The notes beneath the pieces are model-generated. The model was not told the origin of the DNA. It did no database searches and was given only the letters and a program-made list of their open reading frames with translations. A program made the position numbers and the translations under genes. Shown piece by piece: positions 55,916 through 64,000 of a stretch of DNA of 64,000 nt (its first letter is position 1; each line of letters starts with the position of its first letter). Where the stretch lies: assembly GCA_030323885.1 (NCBI GenBank), contig CM059189.1:43615428-43679427 (forward strand), in the 5' to 3' direction. Source of the stretch: Branchipolynoe longqiensis (taxonomy: Eukaryota > Annelida > Polychaeta > Phyllodocida > Polynoidae).

Positions 55916-56262
55916 TAGTTGGTGATCGTCCTTTTGAAAAGAAAATTGGGCAGGCGGCTTAACAAAATTTTGTATTAAATTATTTTTTCTTCTGGCATGT
56001 GACGTAGATGTAATACTAATATGTAACCAGACGCGATGGCCGAATGAGTTGAGCGTCCGCCTCCCGTTCTGATAGGTCATGGCATTCGAACTCCTGTGTT
56101 CGAACCCTGGACGAGTCAAACCAATGACTTAAATATTGATAGGAAAGTTGAATTGCTGCTAGCCCGACGCATTTTTAACAAAACAATTTTTAAGTCAAAA
56201 TTAAAAGATTTTTGGGGCAGGCGTATTTTCAGGGACAGGCGGGGACGATCAGCAATTATTTT
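55916..56262. mobile_element. MITE, TIR TTGGTGATCGTCC, carrying a SINE A head
   Basis: Left TTGGTGATCGTCCTTTTGAA, right GGGGACGATCAGCAA. The centre carries tRNA-like CGATGGCCGAATGAGTTGAG and GTGTTCGAACCC, then GTCAAACCAATGAC. The same arrangement with the same junctions is at 33537-33838. Confidence 0.75.
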
Positions 56263-56426
56263 TTAGTTTGGCCCTACCTTTCAACATTTACATGAATTGC
56301 CCGCTAAAGAAAAGCCACCGTGTAGCCAGTGAACATAACAAGACAGCCACTTTTACTTATACTAATAGCCGAAGTAATGTTTAAATATAGTTATATATAT
56401 TATATATAATACATTATACATATATA

Positions 56427-57250
56427 AAGCAGCTGTTACACATCACCGGATTGGGGGAAATGGAAAGAAACCGAACAAAGTGGGCGTAATCGATTAATCG
56501 ACTCTGGTCACCCGAGCCACTTTTTGGCGCATGCGCACATCCTGCAGACTCGGGTCGAATAATCGAATAAGCTTCTCCATGCTCGGGTGACAAAAATGGT
56601 GGCCCTTTTATTTGTTTTTTTAGTAGCCGATATAATTACAGCAAAATATGATTGAACTATTTTTATGACGGCATAGTTTAGTGATATTTCCATTTCATTA
56701 ATCTATGTTATCACAAACAACAAAATATGTATGACTGGTACTGGTGGCTGTTATCCTGCAGGACGGTACCAGCGCAAATGTGACGTCATCGCTCCTTGCA
56801 AACCCCAGCCAAGAGGTGGGTTACTGGGGTCGGGTTGTTTTGCACACGGCATGTGTATTTGTCGACTCCACTCGCGGTGTTCTATTTGAAATTCTGACGA
56901 CTCGGGTGACCCGAGTCGCCCGGGTCGTGTTAATCGATTACGGCCAGTCTGTTTGTGTCTGTACAAGTTTTGAAAATGCACAAAACTTGGAACGGATGCT
57001 GCCGGATTGACGTCTACGTTTCTTGTCCAGTTTGAGTTTGTTTTATCCATTGGCTATCCATTCATGTCTGTTTCATATCCGTTTCATGTCCATTTCATGT
57101 CCGTTTCATGTCCGTTCGTCCAACGGGCTTTGACCCGATATCGCACCATTTTCACACATTTTAATACATTTTAATACTTATCATGCCCGAACACCACCGG
57201 ACTAGACAATTCTGTTCGTTGCTCAATCCGGTGATGTGTGACACCAGCTT
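56427..57250. mobile_element. MITE, TIR AAGCWGSTGTNACACATCAC
   Basis: Left TA|AAGCAGCTGTTACACATCA, right TGATGTGTGACACCAGCTT. The interior repeats GACTCGGGTCACCCGAGTC-like words on one side and TTCATGTCCGTTTCATGTCC on the other. No transposase. Confidence 0.78.
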
Positions 57251-58439
57251 AATGGAGAGAGTTCTAGCGAAAATCGTGTAATTATGCTAATCATCAACAA
57301 CGAATTCAAAAGCCGAAAGCATCAGGTTAGAGAAGGATTTATTTGTAAATTATTTAAGTGAAAACATGCTAAATTACTTTTCGACGTGCACACCAAAATA
57401 CTGGGCATTATTATACTTTATAGGCTGTGTTTGCCGATTTTCAATCGTAGCAGTGTAGCATAGTAGTACCAAACTTCTCCCATTACTTCTGTTATATTAA
57501 CCTCTTTGAAACACTCCCAATATTTAACACAAAAAAAGTCTAATTAGCACGTATCAAAAAAGTCTAATTAGTCCGGATCTAAACTGATATGTACGAGCAA
57601 ATCTAGCTCAGTGTTTGGGCTGAGAAGATGTGATGCTTTCATTGGATTATGCCGCTCTAACGAAGACCAAAGTGGGTGTGATTCAGTTAGTAACACATCC
57701 ATGTTCGATGACGTGAAGGAACGCCTTTGCATGAGTTTGATTGGCTCAAGTAGGTGAGCTTTTCTTTTACCCGATCTGACATTTTCACATCTGGTTAAGG
57801 AGAGACAAAGCTGCTCCTATCCAAGTATTATATAATTACAGAGTGCTCTCTCCTTTTTCATGTGATAAAATTACTGATATAAATATCAACTTGTGTGTAC
57901 ATTGATCATGTGGAAATAAATATTTTCTTATTTTTATTAATATTATTATTATTATAGTAGGCTGAACGCATACGATTATATAATATTTTATTTACATAAC
58001 TATTCATAAACAAACATATTGCATTATTTATTTGTACACAACAGTCTATTACTGGAATATAAACAAGGACACCGCCACCATAGATACTTCGTCTCCCCCC
58101 AAAAAATATTTAAAAAAATTATTATTATTATTATTATTATTATTACTTATAACTAACTCTCTTGTAATACACTTACTATGCATCATATCATGACCTAGTT
58201 CCCTCTTTAGCCACGGTGGCGCCACCTGCGAGTGGTTACTAACACTATTTGGCCACCACAGCTGGCCTGACATGTAATATACATATCTCGTGGGGGATAG
58301 GGTTGGGGGGGGGCACACCAGTCGCTGCTCTATCCTAGCAATGACTATCCTAGTAATGCCATGCGTCAGGCTAGATAGCACGACGAGCATCAATGTGTAT
58401 GGATATGTATGCGTGAGGGTGTGTGCGTGTGTTTGCTTC
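57251..58439. other. no gene recognised
   Basis: AT-rich, with ATT microsatellites near 57940 and 58115. No VPS13 start exon could be found on the minus strand. A few SINE A words occur at 58320-58390. Confidence 0.5.
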
Positions 58440-58612
58440 AGTATCAGGAAAACATGAGTGAGCGGCCTATCAGGTCATGGTGCCGGCGACACGGTTACAC
58501 AGTGGAGCAGCACTATGAAGTCGCGACAAATGCGCAGTGAGTCACAAGGCGGTACCCATCTTGATATGACATTAAATGTCACTAGGACGAAAAAGCCCAA
58601 CAAACAAGCAAG
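58440..58612 (+). mobile_element. SINE A 3' half
   Basis: GGTCATGGTGCCGGCGAC, GCAGCACTATGAAGTCGCG and a tail ending GCCCAACAAACAAGC. The head is replaced by other sequence. Confidence 0.7.
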
Positions 58613-58677
58613 TATACACATTAATTCGAATTCGGAACGCCATTCGTCACCAAATAGACCCTTTCAATGCTTATAAA

Positions 58678-59201
58678 CAGTGTGTATGCGCGCGCAGCTT
58701 GGCTGCAACACGAAGGCACACTGCCATTCAGTTTGCAAGTACGAGCAGTGCAAAACATCAGTTTTATTCAGAATTAATAGAAATACAGAGCCCTAACCGT
58801 ATCAATTTAATATAATCTATTTGGTAAACATGTTTTCTGAATGTGTTCCAATCGGTTTGCTTCTAGGTGGTGGAGTTTTAGAAATAGTTCACTTTTTCTG
58901 TACGAAGATTGCTCACGGCCATTGACAATGCTTTGAGTTTGCCGGCATGAGCAGTGCAAAACGTCAACTTTATTCAAAATTAATAGAAATGGAGAACCCT
59001 AACCATATAAATTTAATATAATCTGGTTGTTAAACATGTTTTCTGTATGTGTTCCAAGCGGTTTCTTTCTAGGTGGTGTGGTTTTAGAGATATTTCACTT
59101 TTCTCTATGAAGATTGCTCATACTGGTCATAGCCATTGAGTTTGCACCGTTAATTGCAGTGTGACAGTGTGTCGTCCTGCAGCCAAGCAGCGCGCACACT
59201 G
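58678..59201. mobile_element. MITE with the dimeric interior of 49937 but other ends
   Basis: Ends CAGTGTGTATGCGCGCGCAG and CTGCAGCCAAGCAGCGCGC (inverted, GCTTGGCTGCA core). The interior is the reverse complement of the 205-bp dimer found at 49937-50455. Confidence 0.8.
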
Positions 59202-59754
59202 ACCTAAATACCTATGCTGACGTCATATGAAATAGTTCTATAGTCTGAGTTGCTAGGTTACGGCTGCTGCTTCTGCTAGAGCTAGACAGTATCAATGTAC
59301 ATACCACCCTCAGCACCGCCCACGCTGGACTCAATCATTGCCAGGCCAATATGGCAAGCATGATTGCAGCCCGACACACAAGGCCGGTGTCACGAAATAG
59401 AATCGCCCCCTCAGAATTATTTCCCCCCGCGATTCTATTTAAAAATAAAATTGCCCCCGGAAATTTTATTTTGAAATAAAACACCCTCTTCCCCATCAAG
59501 TCATCCTGGAACGCACTTGCTCGCTTCGACCGCCAAAACGCAGATATTATCAATGCTGTCAGTCACCCAGACCATGACACCAAGGATTAGCAGACCCCCA
59601 CCTCATCGCCATAGCTGACTTGACACTATTAGTAGTATTACCAACTAACCACTAATTTTCACTCACAACTAACAGGTAACCCCACCCACTGCCTAACTAA
59701 TCCCATCCTCACTTTACTTCTTCCTCTGGCCTTGGCCGGACTTACTGTGCACAC

Positions 59755-59995
59755 CGGTGAATCTGGAGGGACTGAAGTTTGGATCCTGGTCGAGTCAAAC
59801 CAATGACTTATAAAATAGGTACCAGTTGCTGCTCGGCGCTTGGCGTTATGAGGTCAGGGCAGGGACTGGGCACACAGTGTCAGGATAATGTGACTGTGTG
59901 GGACATCAGGTCATGGTGCCGGCGGCCTGATTTCCCAGTGGGACAGCACTAGAAAGTCGCCATGAGTGCACCCTGTCACAAGTCGGTGCACTTCC
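59755..59995 (+). mobile_element. SINE A, partial
   Basis: GTCGAGTCAAACCAATGACT, ATGGTGCCGGCGGCCTG, GGGACAGCACTAGAAAGTCG. It stops at CACAAGTCGGTGCA, before the tail. Confidence 0.75.
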
Positions 59996-60357
59996 CTCTA
60001 TTTTATTTCGAGCTGAATGTTCTGGGGCAGGCCGATTCTATTTCAATGGGGGGGGGGGTATTTCGAAACAGACTCATTGGACAATTTTGAAGGGGCGATT
60101 CTATTTTGTGACACCGATTCATTGGCAGTATCACCCACATGGAACTGACTGGTTTGTAACCACAGTCCCTTTTGTTCTGCAGGTGGGGCGGCCCGCGGGG
60201 ACTGGGGTGGGTGGGGGGGGGGGGGGGGGGGGGGGGGGGAGAAGGACCTAGTTGTAGAAGGCTTGTCTGAATCGACGAAAATGACCGCAGAGTCATGCTG
60301 TGTTGGAAAAGGAAGAACAGTGGCAGGTCCTTCTCCGTGGTTAGGAACTTTCAACTT

Positions 60358-61235
60358 GGTACCGGACGCGGTGGCTGAATCGGTAGAGCGCAAGCCTCCC
60401 GTGCGGAAGGTCGGGAGTTCAATTTCTGTTCGAGTAAAACCAAATACTTACAAAATTGGTACTTGTCGCTACCTAGCCAGGCACTCTGCATTATTAGGAT
60501 AGGGAAATGACTAGTTGGCTTGGTGCCAGGATAATGTGACTGATTGGGATATCAGGTCATGGTGCTGGCGGCCTGGTCTCCCAGTGGGGCAGCACTATAA
60601 AGTCATCATGAGTGCGCAGTCACAAGTTGGTACCCATCGTAATATGATCTTAAGCCGTGTTTAGACGGGCAATTGTAAAGCGAATTAGACAAAGCGATTT
60701 ATATGAAGCGAAGTAGTGGCGCGTTTACACATGGAACGGTTTAAGGCGGAAATCGATATCTGCGCATGAGCAAGTCCAGACTAACCAGTGCCAGTTTCGG
60801 TTAGTCGACGTCGCCACGAGAGTGTGGGTTCGACCTAGATATGTATGGACTGATTCATATTGTTTTGGAACGATCAAAACTTCTCTGGGTAGTGACAACC
60901 TAAAAATAAATGATGAAAGAAATATCTGCGCGCAGCTAGTGGTTTCATAGACTAAATTGTATAATATGCGCTTTTGTTTGACTGGAAGATCAACAAACTC
61001 AGGTCTCGACTGCACATGTGTGTGACGTGCTAAAGCTAGTTCGCTTCATATAAACTACCTCGTGAGGCGGTTTACATAAAGTGAATCATCTGAATCGAAT
61101 CAGCCCTAAACCGCTTCAGTGGCGCGTTTACATGGCGAATGTGAGGCGAACTAGGCAAGGCGCTTTATTTGAGCCGTTTTAACTCGCCCGTGTAAACACG
61201 GCTTATGTTGTTGCCGGGATGTAAAACTCCAACAA
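60358..61235 (+). mobile_element. SINE A, interrupted by a MITE
   Basis: The best tRNA-like head is here: GCGGTGGCTGAATCGGTAGA (A box) and GGAGTTCAATTTC (B box). The copy runs to AATATGATCT at 60650, is interrupted by the MITE 60653-61203, and resumes TGTTGCCGGGATGTAAAACT. Confidence 0.87.
60653..61203. mobile_element. MITE, TIR AGCCGTGTTTAGACGGGC, TA duplication
   Basis: TA|AGCCGTGTTTAGACGGGC to GCCCGTGTAAACACGGCT|TA, inside a SINE A copy. Interior words GCGAATTAG, AAGCGAAC and GCGGTTTA echo the ends. Confidence 0.88.
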
Positions 61236-61379
61236 CCAACTAACTCTCAACTTGGGGTTCCTTCCTAACAACACCTAGGCAAAGGGTCAGCAGATGACAC
61301 ACACACCCTCCCGCGCCCCCTCCCCTCACACACACACAAACACACAGAATTTTTTTGACAGCACTGCCTAGGGTGGCGG

Positions 61380-61821
61380 TAAAGACGGGTGTGACTATGA
61401 GGTTCAGGGAGAGGGCGTGAGAGTGTGTGTGAGGGTGAGCGTGTGAAGATAAGGATAATGATATGGGTATGGGTAAGTAAGGGTTAGTGTGAGGGTAAGA
61501 GTGTGGATGGGGGCATGAGCGTGTGGTGAGTGTGAGGGTAGGGGAAAGGGTGTGAGGGTGTGAGGGTGATGGCAAGGATGAGTGTGAGGGTAAAGCTGAG
61601 TGTGAGGATGAGGTCAAGGGTGTCAAGAAGGAAAGGGTGATGGCAAGGGTAAAGGTAAAGGGTGTGAGAGGAAGGATAAGGATGTGAGAGTAAGGATAAG
61701 GATGTGAGGTAATGGTGAGTGTGAGGGTAAGGTTTAGTGTTAGGGTGAGGGTGAGGTTTAGTGTTAGGGCGAGTGTGAGGGTGAGTGTGTAACGGTAAGG
61801 GTGAGAGTGGATGTGAGGGTA
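61380..61821. repeat. GTGAGGGTAAG-type minisatellite, left part
   Basis: Imperfect units of GAGTGTGAGGGTAAGG. It is separated from the right part by the MITE 61822-62480. Confidence 0.85.
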
Positions 61822-62480
61822 AAGGCCCTGTCACATTACGATGCATCCCGCAAGCGTGCGGCCAACACGTAAAATCACCTTTTTACGTCGAGAAGCGTCA
61901 AACTTTTCGGCGCGGGGCACAAAGTTGGATGCATGCATACCGTATACATAGCGTGTGGCCAGTGTATGACCAACGTGCCTCCTGGCAAAAAACACTGGAA
62001 TCGCGCTCACGGTACATTCGCAGAACGCCGGGAATGTTATATACGTTATTCGATCGCCAGAACTACTCCTCATACGTTACATACGTCGAGACATGCTGGA
62101 GAAACGGTAAACGTATGTTAGACGTACGTCATCCATATGTTGTCAGTATGCGGACTGTATGTTCCCACTGCCTTTAACGTAGGTCAACGTAGTGAACAAC
62201 GATTGTCTAACGTACGTCTAACATACATCGATGTACACCTAACGTATGCATAACGTATGGCCGACATAAAATCCACACATTGTGGAACGTTGAGAGTTTT
62301 GTGCATGCACAAAACTGTGCCGGCCCCCTGACGCGCGACGCCGTATCTCGACGGATGCCGACGTACATTGACATATACCAACAAGCGCCTGATGAACACG
62401 TAACGCATAACGACGTAGCGGCCAATAATCACATACGTTGGTGTGCGTTGGCGCGATGCGTCGTAATGTGACAGCCCCTT
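61822..62480. mobile_element. MITE, TIR AAGGSSCTGTCACATTACGA, TA duplication
   Basis: TA|AAGGCCCTGTCACATTACGA to TCGTAATGTGACAGCCCCTT|TA. Interior is ACGTACGTC, AACGTATG and GCGCGACG words. It sits within a minisatellite. Confidence 0.88.
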
Positions 62481-63386
62481 TAGGGTGAGGAATTTGAGGG
62501 TGGGGTTGAGTGAGTGTGAGTGTGTGAGTGAGTGTGAGGGTGTGATGTTGAGTGAGTGTGAGTGGAGGGTAGGTTGAGTGAGTATGAAAGTGAGTGTGTG
62601 AGGGTGAGGGTGTAACATTGAGTGAGTGTGAGGGTAAGTGGAGGTTGGGTTGAGTAAGTGTGAGAGTGAGTGTGTAACGTTGAGTGAGTGTGAGGGTGAG
62701 TGGAGGGTGGGTTGAGTGAGTGTGGGGTTGAGTGAGTGTCAGGGTGAGTGGAGGGTAGGTTGAGTGAGTGTGAAAGTGAGAGTGAGGGTGAGGGTGTGAC
62801 GTTGAGTGAGTGTGAGGGTAAGTGGAGGGTGGGTTGAGTGAGTGTGACAGTGAGTGTGTAACGTTGAGTGAGTGTGAGGGTGAGTGGAGGGTAGGTTGAG
62901 TGAGTGTGAAAGTGAGAGTGAGGGTGAGGGTGTGACGTTGAGTGAGTGTGAGGGTGAGTGGAGGGTGGGTTGAGTAAGTGTGACAGTGAGTGTGTAACGT
63001 TGAGTGAGTGTGAAGATGAGTGGAGGGTGGGTTAAGTGAGTGTGAAAGTGAGTGTGTGAGGGTGTGACGTTGAGTGAGTGTGACAGTGAGTGTGTGAGGG
63101 TGAGGATGTAAGTTACATTGTAACATTGAGTGAGTGTGAAGGTGAGTGGAGGGTGGGTTGAGGGAGTGTGAAAGTGAGTGTGTGAGGGTGTGACGTTGAG
63201 TGAGTGTGAGGCTAAATGGAGGATGGGTTGAGTGAGTGTGACAGTGAGTGTGTGAGGACAAGGATGAGGGTGTGAGGATACAGTAAGGATGTGAGGGTGG
63301 GGTTGAGTGTGTGTGAGTGTGTGTGAGTGTGTGTGTGAGTGTGAGTGAGTGAGTGAGTGAGTGAGTGAGTGAGTGAGTGAGTGAGT

Positions 63387-63430
<44 letters not shown>
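62481..63430. repeat. GAGTGAGTGTGAGGGT minisatellite, right part
   Basis: Higher-order units of about 60-120 bp contain GTGACGTTGAGTGAGTGTGA and GGTGAGTGGAGGGTGGGTTG. It ends in GAGT and GT microsatellites. Long His/Thr/Ser/Leu ORFs on the minus strand are by-products. Confidence 0.93.
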
Positions 63431-63435
<5 letters not shown>

Positions 63436-64000
63436 CATGCGTGCATGCCTGTTCCACCCCTTGTGCCGCCGTAAAATATGCCTGAAATACTACTGTCTCG
63501 CCCCCCACCCCTCCACACACCCCCCCCCCCCGCCCCCACCCGGGTAACCCGGGGCTACATGGCTGTTTCCGCGCCTTGGGGGTTCGTGTGTGCTAACTTG
63601 AAATCTCCATCAGATAGCACGGAATGAACTAATCAGTTCACCTTCACCGACATGTACATTGTTCTCTTTTGCGTCAAAGATAGCTAAGATAACACACCTC
63701 AATTAAACAGCCTCCGAGATATAAATGGCAACACTAAATGTGCTCGGAAAGCTCGCTCAATTAAAAGTGTATTAAGATTAAGATTTTAATTCAATTGTGT
63801 TTGTTATCTCACTCCTTGATTCGAGTACACTATCTTAGAACGCTTAATTGAAGTCATATACTTGGAGCGTTTCAAAGATGTTAATATAACAGGAGTAATT
63901 AAATATATTATTGTGTCTTAGATATAACATAGCTTAGAGCGTTTCAAATAGTTTAAAGTAACAGGTGTAATTAAAGGCTATTCTGACTTACATATCACAT
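63431..64000. other. no feature recognised
   Basis: A short C-rich run then AT-rich DNA. AGCGTTTCAAA occurs twice (about 63867 and 63938). No exon matching the VPS13 N-terminus was found. Confidence 0.4.

Noticed and set aside
59300..59345. Possible upstream VPS13 exon ending VGGAEG before GTATGT on the minus strand
   Set aside because: Does not resemble the conserved start of VPS13, and no acceptor or start codon fits; left out of the gene model.
61380..61821. Telomere-like GGGTTAG words
   Set aside because: Only isolated matches within a GTGAGGGTAAG minisatellite; no TTAGGG tandem run.
62239..63539. 399-codon and 266-codon His/Thr/Ser/Leu ORFs on the minus strand
   Set aside because: They read through the GAGTGAGTGT minisatellite and a MITE.

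Overview
The window is animal nuclear DNA: spliced exons with GT/AG junctions, long introns, tRNA-derived SINEs, several non-LTR retrotransposon remnants, many terminal-inverted-repeat MITEs and many minisatellites. No bacterial gene, operon, rRNA or CRISPR array is present. Protein similarity and repeat style fit a marine invertebrate bilaterian (mollusc, amphioxus or hemichordate style), but the species cannot be fixed from sequence alone.

One real gene is visible. It lies on the minus strand and covers almost the whole window. Twelve exons between 54394 and 3189 encode, in register with matching splice phases, about 491 residues of the N-terminal part of a VPS13A/C-like protein (chorein family, bridge-like lipid transfer). 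The exons total 1,474 nt, about 2.3% of the window. The starting exon (about 35 residues) was not found and probably lies beyond 64000 or is hidden in 54395-64000. The gene continues left of position 3189.

Everything else is intron or upstream sequence filled with repeats. From left to right: a hAT-like MITE and a minisatellite beside the 3189-3325 exon (2317-4160); SINE and MITE pieces (4850-7430); a tRNA-like dimer (8790-9375); a CRE-rich array (9600-10650); a 2.4 kb array of copied splice donors filling the intron 16058-18437; a CAGTCACTCA array holding a LINE tail (20640-23000); GAGA repeats and MITEs (24700-28070); a collapsed LINE with EN and RT pieces (28380-30570); arrays of 19, 3, 4, 32, 17, 45 and 48 bp (30700-49050); mixed SINE, MITE and LINE pieces (49100-61200); and a GT-rich array split by a MITE (61380-63430).

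The most interesting signals are these. (1) A minisatellite apparently seeded by an exon/intron junction, so the intron carries dozens of decoy 5' splice sites. (2) A set of MITE families sharing the end grammar TA|AAG...CTT|TA, whose interiors are built from degenerate copies of words near their own ends. (3) MITEs with the same interior but unrelated ends, and MITEs with the same ends but exchanged interiors, one of them carrying a SINE head. (4) An intronic array with seven perfect CRE octamers beside an exon.
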